21,397 bases of DNA from Acidobacteriota bacterium. Its GTDB lineage: Bacteria > Acidobacteriota > Terriglobia > Terriglobales > Acidobacteriaceae. The translations under genes were made by a program, and so were the position numbers. The notes under the pieces were generated by a model that saw only the letters and a program-made list of their open reading frames with translations, did not search any database and had not been told where the DNA came from. Location of the stretch: the NCBI GenBank assembly GCA_023441255.1, contig JAEZPW010000282.1:1-21397 (forward strand), given 5' to 3'. Below, in pieces: positions 1 through 6,553 of the stretch (positions within the stretch are counted from its first letter, which is position 1; each line of letters starts with the position of its first letter).

Positions 1-537
1 ATCCAATCCAGCATCACCCGGCAGCTGAAATTCGACGTCGATTATCGCTTCGGCCGTCGCATCAACTACTTCGCGCCGCTCGCCCGGGCGCCGTTCCTCG
101 CCCCACGTCACCAGCTTGCCACGACGCTTACCGTTCGTCCCACGGACAAGCTTCAGATCGACAACACCTATCTCTGGTTCCGTCTCCGCGACACCGACTC
201 AGGACGCGCCGTCTTCAACAACCACATCATCCGCTCCAAGTGGAACTATCAGTTCACGCGCGAATTCTCGCTTCGCTTCATCGGCCAGTACAACTCTGTG
301 CTCGCAAACTCGCAGTTCACTTATCTACCCAGCTCCAAGCAGTTCAACGCCGATATTCTGTTCACCTACCTCGTCCACCCCGGCACCGCCGTCTACGTCG
401 GCTACAACAGCGATCTCCAGAACCTCTACCCCGACCTACGCGTGGACGACAACTTGTTCTTCCAGCGCCGTCCACGCCAGTTCATCAACGACGGCCACGT
501 CTTCTTCGTAAAGCTGTCCTACCTGCTCCGTTTCTGA
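1..537 (+). CDS. DUF5916-type outer-membrane beta-barrel protein, C-terminal part
   Basis: The frame is open from the first base and ends in TGA at 535-537, so only the last 178 residues are present. The sequence alternates aromatic and polar residues in beta-strand fashion. Blocks such as SKWNYQFTREFSLR, LFTYLVHPGTAVYVGYN and VFFVKLSYLLRF match my memory of the C-terminal barrel of DUF5916 proteins. These usually carry an N-terminal carbohydrate-binding-like domain and a C-terminal outer-membrane barrel. The last residue is Phe, typical of proteins inserted by the BAM machinery. The protein should sit in the outer membrane; its substrate is unknown. The next gene converges on it. The family call rests on recognition of the strand pattern, and another barrel family is possible. 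Confidence 0.72.
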   Translation: MQSSITRQLKFDVDYRFGRRINYFAPLARAPFLAPRHQLATTLTVRPTDKLQIDNTYLWFRLRDTDSGRAVFNNHIIRSKWNYQFTREFSLRFIGQYNSVLANSQFTYLPSSKQFNADILFTYLVHPGTAVYVGYNSDLQNLYPDLRVDDNLFFQRRPRQFINDGHVFFVKLSYLLRF

Positions 538-591
538 ACGCGTGACAACTCGATCGGATCTTTCTTTGCCCATGTCTTTCTTTACCCATGC

Positions 592-614
592 AAAAACCCC
601 GGCTCGCGCCGGGG
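592..614 (-). terminator. Rho-independent terminator of the exported Lys/Glu peptide gene
   Basis: A perfect 7-bp stem (CCCCGGC 597-603 with GCCGGGG 608-614) closes a 4-base loop. Read on the minus strand it is followed directly by five T (596-592), the classic intrinsic-terminator layout, 22 bases after the stop of the minus-strand gene. It may also stop the converging plus-strand transcript, but no T run follows on that side. Confidence 0.8.
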
Positions 615-635
615 CTGGTCACTGCGGAAGCCACG

Positions 636-845
636 TTACTTCTTGGGCTCGTCCTTCTTCTCTTCCTTTACTTCCTTCTTAGCGGCCTTCTTTTCGGCCT
701 TTGCTTCCTTCTTTGCGGCCTTCTTCTCGGCCTTTTCTTCCTTCTTCGTTTCTTCCTTCTTCTCAGCCGGTTTCGCAGCTTCCTGCGCGAATGCCAACGA
801 GCAGACCAGGGCAGCAGAGAACAGCAGAGCAACGAATTTCTTCAT
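636..845 (-). CDS. Small exported Lys/Glu/Ala-rich peptide (69 aa)
   Basis: The chosen start is the ATG at 845, preceded by AAGGAG seven bases upstream; longer versions of the frame lack a ribosome site and begin before the likely promoter. Residues 1-20 (MKKFVALLF...SLAFA) form a clear Sec signal peptide with an AxA cleavage site. The mature part is about 49 residues, made almost only of Lys (20), Glu (13) and Ala, with no Cys. It contains a duplicated block, AEKKAAKKE, followed by AK in one copy and VK in the other. It should be a highly charged helix in the periplasm or outside the cell. No catalytic motif is present and I do not recognise a named family. The low-complexity composition and internal repeat suggest growth by repeat expansion. 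It has its own promoter and terminator, so it is probably expressed as a single unit. Confidence 0.8.
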   Translation of the reverse strand: MKKFVALLFSAALVCSLAFAQEAAKPAEKKEETKKEEKAEKKAAKKEAKAEKKAAKKEVKEEKKDEPKK

Positions 846-939
846 GATTTTCTCCTTGTTTTCACTATGGCCAGAATCAATTTGAATCGACAGCCAAGAC
901 TCAGTGGCGCTAAAACTAAGGTTTTCACCTCGGCTGCAG

Positions 940-968
940 ATTGTACTCCTTCCGGAGTACCTGCCCAA
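940..968 (-). promoter_or_regulatory. Promoter with overlapping palindromic operator candidate
   Basis: On the minus strand a -35 like TTGGGC (968-963) and a -10 TACAAT (945-940) are separated by 17 bases. A perfect inverted repeat, GTACTCC-4-GGAGTAC (943-960), fills the spacer and runs into the -10. This would place the start about 85 bases upstream of the Lys/Glu peptide gene. A repressor or MerR-type activator site is a reasonable inference; which family binds is unknown. Confidence 0.5.
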
Positions 969-1134
969 GTCCCTTCCCTGTTGTTCAAACTGTTAATGAC
1001 CCGGATTACAGGGCGGCGGCGCCATTTGCAACTGTTGTGCCGCGCTCGTCAAAGAAGTTCGCGGGTGCGTTCAAGCCCGGTGCCCCGTTCAAGCCTGCCG
1101 TCGGCCTGAGCGGGCACCTGCCGCACTCGCCTTC

Positions 1135-1162
1135 ACTCGAACTCGAAACTCGAACTCGAAAC
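1135..1162. repeat. Direct heptamer-like repeats (ACTCGAA)
   Basis: Four consecutive units of ACTCGA or ACTCGAA lie at 1135-1160, followed by the start of a fifth. A degenerate cluster (GACTTGAAACCGG, then AACTCGAAACTT) lies at about 1237-1263. They are not in a gene. They look like a small unstable simple repeat. Confidence 0.7.
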
Positions 1163-1305
1163 GCACGGTGCCCAACCTCGCGCCGCGTCGTTCGGCGCTA
1201 GGGCGGAAGAACGATATGTAGGCCGTGCCACGCTCGAGACTTGAAACCGGAAACTCGAAACTTATATAGTCCCGCCGCGGCAACATGCTTTCGTCCAGAA
1301 AACGC

Positions 1306-1311
1306 TACACT
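1306..1311 (+). promoter_or_regulatory. Likely -10 box of the synthetase/acetyltransferase gene
   Basis: TACACT lies 27 bases before the chosen ATG, in a GCTACACTG context that recurs ahead of other genes here (4619, 5538). No good -35 is visible 16-18 bases upstream. Its position argues against the start at 1285, which would lie upstream of transcription start. Confidence 0.4.
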
Positions 1312-1338
1312 GTTGCGTGCATTTGGGGGGGGAAACGA

Positions 1339-4119
1339 ATGGCTCCTGGCAGCAAGCCCAGTTCCAAGCCCGCGGGTAAACCCACCAGCGACCGCGCTCA
1401 CGACATCCTGCGCTCCGAGCGCCATCCGCTCGACGCCATCTTCTCGCCCCGCAGCGTGGCCGTCATCGGCGCCTCGGAGCGGCCCGGATCGATAGGCCGC
1501 AATGTCCTCTGGAACCTCCTCAGCAACCCCTTTGGAGGCACGGTTTTCCCCATCAACCCCAATCGCTCGAATGTCCTGGGGATTAAAAGTTATCCCAGCA
1601 TCACCTCCGTGCCGGAGGAGATCGAGCTGGCGATGGTGACTCCCCCGGCCGCCACCGTGCCCGACGTCATCTCCGATTGCGTCCGTGCGAACGTGCAGGC
1701 CGCCATCATCATCTCTGCCGGTTTTAGGGAACACGGCGACAAAGGCCGCGAACTGGAACGCGAGATCATGCGGCGCGTAAGCGGCAGCCGCATGCGCATT
1801 ATCGGCCCCAACTGCCTCGGCGTGATGAACCCGCTCACCGGCCTGAACGCCAGCTGGGCCCAGACCATCGCGCGCCCAGGCAGCGTGGCCTTCATCTCGC
1901 AAAGCGGCGCCCTCTGCACGGCCATCCTCGACTGGAGCCTGCGCGAAGTCGTCGGGTTCAGCGCCTTCGTCTCCGTTGGCTCCATGCTCGACGTCGGCTG
2001 GGGCGATCTCATCGACTACTTCGGCGATGATCCGCGCACCCACGCCATCGTCATCTACATGGAGACGATCGGAGACGCGCGCAACTTCCTCAGTGCCGCC
2101 CGCGAGGTTTCGCTCACCAAGCCCATCATCGTCATCAAGGCTGGACGTACTGCCGCCGCAGCCAAGGCCGCCGCTTCGCACACAGGCTCGCTGGTCGGCA
2201 GCGACGAAGTGCTGGAGGCCGCGTTCCGTCGCACGGGCGTCCTGCGCGTAACGTCCGTCGCCGACCTCTTCTATATGGCGGAAGTTCTCGCCAAGCAACC
2301 GCGCCCGAAAGGGCCGCGCCTCGCCGTACTCACGAACGCCGGTGGCCCCGGCGTGCTAGCCGCCGACGCAGTCCTCATGACCGGTGGCGAACTCGCCGAC
2401 CTCTCGCCCGAAACGATGGCGGCTCTCGACCAGTTCCTGCCTGAACACTGGAGTCACAACAACCCGGTAGACATACTCGGCGACGCCAATCCCGAACGCT
2501 TCGCCAGGGCGCTGGAGATCGTCGCCAAAGACCCGCACGCCGACGGCATGCTGGTCGTCACTGCCCCCCAAGGCCTGACCGAACCGACAGCTACGGCCGA
2601 ACTGCTTCGCCCCTACGCCAAGACCACCGGCAAGCCCGTGCTGGCCAGCTTCATGGGAGGCGCCGAGGTCCGCGCCGCTGAGGAGATACTTAACCGCGTC
2701 GGCATTCCAACATTCCCGTTCCCTGATACCGCGGCGCGCGCATTCAACTACATGTGGAAGTACAGCTACAACCTGCGCGGCCTCTATGAAACGCCCGCTG
2801 CCCGCCGCGGCCACGACCCGGACCGCGCCAATGCCGCCCGCCTGATCTCAGGCGCGCGAGACGAAGGCCGCACCATCCTCACCGAGTTCGAGTCCAAGCA
2901 GCTGCTCGCCGCTTATGGCATTCCCATCGTCGAAACCAAGATCGCCAAGTCCGAAGACGAAGCCGTTGAAGTTGCCCTCGAGATCGGATTCCCTGTCGTC
3001 CTCAAGCTTTACTCCCATACGATCACGCACAAGACCGACGTCGGGGGTGTGCAGCTTAACATTCGCAACGCCGACGGCGTGCGCATCGCGTATAGAGCCA
3101 TCGAATTGGGAGTTCGCGAAAGAGTCGGCGCGGGCAACTTCCTCGGAGTCACAGTACAGCCCATGGTCAGGCCTGAAGCCGGCTACGAACTCATTATCGG
3201 CTCAAGCATCGACCCGCAGTTCGGCCCTGTGCTTCTCTTCGGTTCTGGCGGCCAGATGGTCGAGGTCTACCGAGACAATGCTCTTGCATTGCCTCCACTC
3301 AACAGCACACTCGCGCGGCGCATGATGGAGCAGACGAAGGTCTGGCCGGCGTTAAAGGGTATTCGTGGTCGCAAGCCAGTCGATGTCGACTCGCTAATCG
3401 AATTGATGGTCCGCTTCAGCGAACTTGTAGTCGAGCAGCAGTGGGTCAAGGAGATCGACATCAACCCACTTATGGCAGCACCTGACGGTCTGCTCGCGCT
3501 CGACGCCCGCGTCCTGGTTCACGATGCCGCAATGACTGAGGATCGCCTGCCTCGGCCAGCCATCCGGCCTTACCCTACCCAGTACATGGAAGACTGGAAA
3601 CTCAAGGATGGGACGCCCGTGTTCATTCGGCCGATCCGCCCCGAAGACGAACCGGCCATGATCAAGTTTCACGAGCGCCTGAGCGACCGCAGCGTCTACC
3701 TGCGTTACTTCCAGCCGTTGAAGCTTTCGCAGCGCGTGGCTCACGAGCGCCTCACCCGCATTTGCTTCATCGACTACGATCGCGAGATGGCGCTGGTAGT
3801 GGAAAAGACAGATCCGGCAAGCGGCGAAAAGGAGGTCCTCGCCGTCGGCCGTCTGAGCAAAATGCACGGCGTGAACGAAGCCGAATGCGCCGTGCTCATC
3901 CGTGACGAATACCAGCACCAGGGTTTGGGCAAAGAGTTGTTCCGACGCTCCCTGGAAGTCGCACGCAACGAGAAGATTGCGCGCGTTAGCTCGACCATGC
4001 TGGCAGAAAATCGCGAGATGCGCGCCATTTGCAGAGGTCTGGGTTTCGAGGTCCACATCGACATGGAAGACCAGACGGTGAGGGCGTGGATCGATTATCC
4101 GTTCCTCAAAAAGGCGTGA
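1339..4119 (+). CDS. Acyl-CoA synthetase (NDP-forming)-like / GNAT fusion, Pat-type protein acetyltransferase
   Basis: The protein has 926 residues from the ATG at 1339, which follows a G-rich ribosome site (1325-1332). It has three parts. First comes a CoA-binding Rossmann domain and succinyl-CoA-ligase-like domains (about 35-480; SVAVIGASERPGSIG, IGPNCLGVMNP, FISQSGAL). Next is an ATP-grasp domain (about 510-735; GFPVVLKLYSHTITHKTDVGG). Last is a GNAT domain (about 765-926) with the acetyl-CoA loop RDEYQHQGLGKELF at 855-868. This is the architecture of Salmonella Pat and E. coli PatZ, which acetylate lysines of acetyl-CoA synthetase and other cytosolic enzymes. The active-site His of ADP-forming synthetases is kept in SHTGSL (His281), whereas I recall it is lost in enterobacterial Pat, so ligase activity may remain. 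The gene appears monocistronic and the neighbours give no substrate clue. Confidence 0.88.
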   Translation: MAPGSKPSSKPAGKPTSDRAHDILRSERHPLDAIFSPRSVAVIGASERPGSIGRNVLWNLLSNPFGGTVFPINPNRSNVLGIKSYPSITSVPEEIELAMVTPPAATVPDVISDCVRANVQAAIIISAGFREHGDKGRELEREIMRRVSGSRMRIIGPNCLGVMNPLTGLNASWAQTIARPGSVAFISQSGALCTAILDWSLREVVGFSAFVSVGSMLDVGWGDLIDYFGDDPRTHAIVIYMETIGDARNFLSAAREVSLTKPIIVIKAGRTAAAAKAAASHTGSLVGSDEVLEAAFRRTGVLRVTSVADLFYMAEVLAKQPRPKGPRLAVLTNAGGPGVLAADAVLMTGGELADLSPETMAALDQFLPEHWSHNNPVDILGDANPERFARALEIVAKDPHADGMLVVTAPQGLTEPTATAELLRPYAKTTGKPVLASFMGGAEVRAAEEILNRVGIPTFPFPDTAARAFNYMWKYSYNLRGLYETPAARRGHDPDRANAARLISGARDEGRTILTEFESKQLLAAYGIPIVETKIAKSEDEAVEVALEIGFPVVLKLYSHTITHKTDVGGVQLNIRNADGVRIAYRAIELGVRERVGAGNFLGVTVQPMVRPEAGYELIIGSSIDPQFGPVLLFGSGGQMVEVYRDNALALPPLNSTLARRMMEQTKVWPALKGIRGRKPVDVDSLIELMVRFSELVVEQQWVKEIDINPLMAAPDGLLALDARVLVHDAAMTEDRLPRPAIRPYPTQYMEDWKLKDGTPVFIRPIRPEDEPAMIKFHERLSDRSVYLRYFQPLKLSQRVAHERLTRICFIDYDREMALVVEKTDPASGEKEVLAVGRLSKMHGVNEAECAVLIRDEYQHQGLGKELFRRSLEVARNEKIARVSSTMLAENREMRAICRGLGFEVHIDMEDQTVRAWIDYPFLKKA

Positions 4120-4131
4120 GGGCAGGTTGCG

Positions 4132-4203
4132 GATGGTAGATGTCAGATGGAAGATGTGACAACATCTGCCACCATCCATCTACCATCATCCATTCACTTT
4201 TTT
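4132..4203. repeat. Long imperfect hairpin between convergent genes, possible terminator
   Basis: A perfect 11-bp outer stem (GATGGTAGATG 4132-4142 with CATCTACCATC 4177-4187) encloses further pairing (GATGG/CCATC and AGATGT/ACATCT). Six T follow at 4198-4203. It starts 13 bases after the synthetase stop and its T run lies in the last codons of the convergent minus-strand gene. It could terminate the plus-strand transcript. Its internal GATGG/AGATG repetition also resembles a dispersed palindromic element. Confidence 0.6.
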
Positions 4204-4412
4204 CCCTGCACCGCGTTCAAGCAGCGGCCGTAAAGCTCCAGCAGGTGGGTCGCATACTCTTCGGGCTTGGACGGCGCTGCCGTGCCCTGGAATCCGGCGG
4301 TCGCGGCCACAGCTTTGCCGTAGCCGGTTGTCATGGCGACGAATTTCATCAGGTCGAGAGCTATATCTTCGTTGCGGCGGGAGCCGATTGGCGCCGGGGG
4401 CATCTGGTCCAT
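4194..4412 (-). CDS. Conserved-looking small protein of unknown function (72 aa)
   Basis: The start is the ATG at 4412, preceded by TTGGAGG with six bases between, a strong ribosome site; the longer frame to 4679 overlaps the pyrH start and promoter and is not credible. The protein begins MDQMPPAPIGSRRNEDIALD, then has a helical segment (LMKFVAMTTGYGKA), an Ala/Gly/Thr linker, and a second helix (EEYATHLLELYGRCLNAV) near the C-terminus. There is no signal peptide, membrane segment or metal motif, so it should be cytosolic. I do not recognise a named domain. Good ribosome site, clean composition and a plausible TACAAT box upstream support a real gene. It converges on the synthetase gene and diverges from pyrH. 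Confidence 0.68.
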   Translation of the reverse strand: MDQMPPAPIGSRRNEDIALDLMKFVAMTTGYGKAVAATAGFQGTAAPSKPEEYATHLLELYGRCLNAVQGKK

Positions 4413-4496
4413 GAAAATCCTCCAAGAACTAGGGCTGATGAAACAACTGTGGGTAGATGCGGAAGCGCAGCCCGCAAGGACGTACTGCTTCACAAA

Positions 4497-4502
4497 ATTG
4501 TA
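4497..4502 (-). promoter_or_regulatory. Candidate -10 box of the 72-aa protein gene
   Basis: TACAAT on the minus strand, about 85 bases upstream of the ATG at 4412. No convincing -35 is visible at the right distance, so the call rests on the hexamer alone. Confidence 0.3.
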
Positions 4503-4537
4503 GCAGGGGCTTCCACCAGAACGGTTCACCCCTGAGC

Positions 4538-4571
4538 CAGATCTGCAATCACCCGATCTGAGACCTGCGAT
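4538..4571. repeat. Dispersed short repeat, copy A
   Basis: CAGATCTGC...CCCGATCTG (4538-4560) is identical over 23 bases to 5405-5427 and continues as AGACCTGCGAT. A third relative lies at 10480-10510 (27 of 31 positions equal). It lies between the divergent promoters of the 72-aa gene and pyrH. No gene overlaps it. Confidence 0.85.
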
Positions 4572-4595
4572 GCATTGATTAAGGCATTCGCTGGT

Positions 4596-4624
4596 TTCCC
4601 AATCCGCCCCCGCCGTTTTACACT
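4596..4624 (+). promoter_or_regulatory. Likely pyrH promoter
   Basis: TTCCCA (4596-4601, 4 of 6 to the sigma70 -35) is followed after 17 bases by TACACT (4619-4624). The expected start is about 20 bases before the pyrH ATG. It suggests pyrH is transcribed on its own here. Confidence 0.5.
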
Positions 4625-4653
4625 GGAATTGCTGAATACCGGAAGACCGACTG

Positions 4654-5373
4654 ATGGAAACTCCTGCATATAAACGCATCCTGCTGAAGCTCTCTGGAGA
4701 AGCCCTGGCCGGCGATCAGGGCTTCGGTGTCGATACCATTCGCATCAACGAGATTGCCGAAGAACTCAAGGACGTTCACGCGTTGGGCGTCGAGATCGCC
4801 CTGGTCGTGGGCGGCGGCAACTTCTTTCGAGGCGTGGCCGCGCAGGCCCGCAACATGGATCGCGTCTCCGCCGACAAGATGGGCATGCTGGCGACCATGA
4901 TCAACTCCCTTGCCCTGCAGGACGCGCTCGAGAAGAACGGCGTCTATACGCGGGTGATGTCGGCTATTGAAATGCGCGAGATCGCCGAGCCTTACATCAC
5001 GCGCCGTGCCATTCGCCACATGGAGAAAGGTCGAGTCGTCATCCTCGGCGCCGGCACCGGTCACCCTTATTTCTCGACCGACACGGCCGCCTCGCTCCGC
5101 GCCGCCGAAATCAAGGCCGACGTGGTGCTCAAAGCGACCAAGGTCGAAGGGGTCTACGACGCCGATCCAATCCTGTTCAAGGACGCCAAGAAGTTCGACC
5201 AGATAAGCTTCATGGAGATGGTCCGGCAGGGCCTCAAAGTCATGGACCTGACCGCTATTACCCTCTGTCGCGAGAACAACATCCCCGTCATCATCTTCAA
5301 CCTGAACAAGCACGGCAACATACGACGGGTCGTGCTGGGTGAAAGGGTCGGGTCACTGGTCAGCGCGGACTGA
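4654..5373 (+). CDS. pyrH: UMP kinase (uridylate kinase)
   Basis: The protein has 239 residues, the usual length of bacterial UMP kinase. It phosphorylates UMP to UDP with ATP in pyrimidine nucleotide synthesis, as a cytosolic hexamer. Visible signatures of the amino-acid-kinase fold are KLSGEAL (12-18), GGGNFFRG (53-60), ADKMGMLATMIN (73-84, with the UMP-binding Asp), GAGTGHPYFSTDTAA (132-146) and the nucleotide-binding YDADPILFKDA (168-178). The ATG at 4654 follows a modest GGAAGA site. In many bacteria pyrH sits in rpsB-tsf-pyrH-frr; here none of those genes is adjacent, and the gene has its own promoter and a downstream inverted repeat. Two copies of the same short repeat lie on either side of it. 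Confidence 0.97.
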   Translation: METPAYKRILLKLSGEALAGDQGFGVDTIRINEIAEELKDVHALGVEIALVVGGGNFFRGVAAQARNMDRVSADKMGMLATMINSLALQDALEKNGVYTRVMSAIEMREIAEPYITRRAIRHMEKGRVVILGAGTGHPYFSTDTAASLRAAEIKADVVLKATKVEGVYDADPILFKDAKKFDQISFMEMVRQGLKVMDLTAITLCRENNIPVIIFNLNKHGNIRRVVLGERVGSLVSAD

Positions 5374-5378
5374 CCACA

Positions 5379-5438
5379 ATCTCAGAACTCTGATCGGGTG
5401 AAGTCAGATCTGCAATCACCCGATCTGCGATTTGAGAT
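5379..5438. repeat. Inverted repeat after pyrH containing dispersed repeat copy B
   Basis: Nested arms pair ATCTCA (5379-5384) with TGAGAT (5433-5438) and GATCGGGTGA (5392-5401) with TCACCCGATC (5416-5425). The right half (5405-5427) is the same 23-base unit as copy A upstream of pyrH. It may end the pyrH transcript, but only a short T-rich stretch follows (TCCGTTTTC), so it is better seen as a REP-like element. Confidence 0.75.
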
Positions 5439-5537
5439 CTTCCGTTTTCAGCCTCGTCGCCTATAAAAACCGCTTTCTCTTCAACAATATGCATCGCATG
5501 GTGCCCTGCGTCACAGGCGCGCAGCTCAGAAATCGCG

Positions 5538-5543
5538 TACACT
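5538..5543 (+). promoter_or_regulatory. Candidate -10 box of the Cys/His-rich small gene
   Basis: TACACT 36 bases before the ATG at 5580, in the same GTACACTG setting seen upstream of other genes in the window. No clear -35 at 17 bases upstream. Confidence 0.35.
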
Positions 5544-5579
5544 GATGATGGAAGATAGGGCAAGTCCCTGGATACCCAT

Positions 5580-5759
5580 ATGAGATCGAAGTACCCGTTG
5601 GACGAAAACACCATCGAGCATGATCGCGACGAGGGCCGCCTGGCCCACTGCCGCGCTCACGGATGCGTCGCCACGCACGACTGTGACAAGGACGACGCCT
5701 GCACCTGCGACGTAGAAGATTCCGAGAACGTAGAGGAAATCGAAGATCCGGAAGACTGA
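5580..5759 (+). CDS. Small acidic Cys/His-rich protein (59 aa), unknown function
   Basis: The frame from ATG 5580 to TGA 5757-5759 encodes MRSKYPLDENTIEHDRDEGR, then a segment HC-x2-HGC-x3-HDC-x5-C-x-C, and a very acidic tail of Glu and Asp. Five Cys (24, 29, 35, 41, 43) and four His (14, 23, 27, 33) lie within 30 residues, which suggests metal binding. No signal peptide or membrane segment is seen. The ribosome site is weak. The gene stands alone 135 bases before the hydrogenase-maturation protease gene on the same strand, so shared expression is possible but unproven. I do not recognise a family. Support comes from the codon pattern, a -10-like box and the non-random Cys/His spacing; a chance frame cannot be excluded. 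Confidence 0.55.
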   Translation: MRSKYPLDENTIEHDRDEGRLAHCRAHGCVATHDCDKDDACTCDVEDSENVEEIEDPED

Positions 5760-5894
5760 GTGCCGCGGCCTGAGGGCTGAACATCACCAACGGCATTGCG
5801 CGGTATTCAAGTCCGCGAAAGTTCGCGCCGGGTATCGGGGTGCCGCGAGGTGGAGTTCTGTACTGACGACCCGACACAGCTTCCGGGAGCACCC

Positions 5895-6356
5895 ATGCCG
5901 CGCATCCTGGTGATTGGTTACGGTAACGCTTTGCGGGCCGACGACGCTCTGGGTTGGCGTGTCGCGGAACTTCTTCGGAAGAACGCCGAACTGTCCACCG
6001 CCGACATTTTGACTTTGCAACAACTCAGCCCGGAACTGGCGGAGGTGATCAGCCGGGCCGCGTTCGTGGTTTTTGTTGACGCCATGCACGGCACCGATGC
6101 CCCGGGCACGATTGTCGAGACTGAGCTTCAGCCCGAGTGCCGCTCGCCGCAGTGTTTCTCGCACGACCTCACGCCCTCGACGCTGCTGGCTTGCGCCGCC
6201 GAGCTTTTTGGGTCCACGCCGCGCGCCCGACTCTTCTCCGTCGTCGGCGCCGATTTCGGTCTCGGAGAACAGCTGTCCCCCGCAGTCGAGGCGCAACTCC
6301 CTGAGGTGACATCGCGCATCGTCTCCTGCATCAGACAAGTGCTAGCTCCCGCGTGA
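5895..6356 (+). CDS. NiFe-hydrogenase maturation protease (HyaD/HybD/HycI family)
   Basis: The protein has 153 residues, normal for this family of nickel-dependent endopeptidases that trim the C-terminus of the hydrogenase large subunit after metal insertion, in the cytosol. The start at 5895 follows GGGAG; earlier in-frame codons have no better site. The N-terminal motif ILVIGYGNALRADDALGWRV (4-23) is diagnostic. The three expected nickel ligands are Asp17 (Glu16 in HybD), Asp62 in VFVDAMHG and His90 in FSHDLTP. No hydrogenase structural or hyp genes lie in the window, so the partner must be elsewhere. The upstream neighbour encodes a small Cys/His-rich protein. Confidence 0.88.
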   Translation: MPRILVIGYGNALRADDALGWRVAELLRKNAELSTADILTLQQLSPELAEVISRAAFVVFVDAMHGTDAPGTIVETELQPECRSPQCFSHDLTPSTLLACAAELFGSTPRARLFSVVGADFGLGEQLSPAVEAQLPEVTSRIVSCIRQVLAPA

Positions 6357-6553
6357 CTTTCAGTCCACGCCTTCCCTTCTCACCTTTTTGCATCCGTGCT
6401 CGCAATTTTTTCCTTTTGCATAGATGACGCCAATTGTGCCATCGAACCACTCTGCTAACCGCCACCAATTGATCTCGGTAAGTTGAAGGGAAGGGCAACA
6501 GGCTTGCTTAACCAGGGTTAGAAACACCAAGTCCTTGAGTGGAGTCCTCATCC

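Larger units (their letters stand above)
846..1338. other. Intergenic region between divergent genes
   Basis: This stretch of roughly 490 bases has no convincing gene on either strand. It holds the ribosome site and promoter/palindrome of the minus-strand peptide gene (846-968), an unremarkable GC-rich middle, degenerate ACTCGAA-type repeats (about 1135-1260) and the promoter and ribosome site of the following plus-strand gene. The short frames here have no ribosome sites and no family resemblance. Confidence 0.6.

Noticed and set aside
846..1338. CRISPR-like array at the ACTCGAA repeats
   Set aside because: Units are 6-7 bases and contiguous, without spacers.
1198..2298. Long minus-strand reading frame (366 codons) opposite the acyl-CoA synthetase gene
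   Set aside because: It overlaps a well-supported gene, is rich in Asp/Gly/Ala/Arg as expected from the antisense of a GC-rich gene, and shows no domain.
4618..5313. Minus-strand frame of 231 codons opposite pyrH
   Set aside because: pyrH is certain and the opposite frame shows no family signature.
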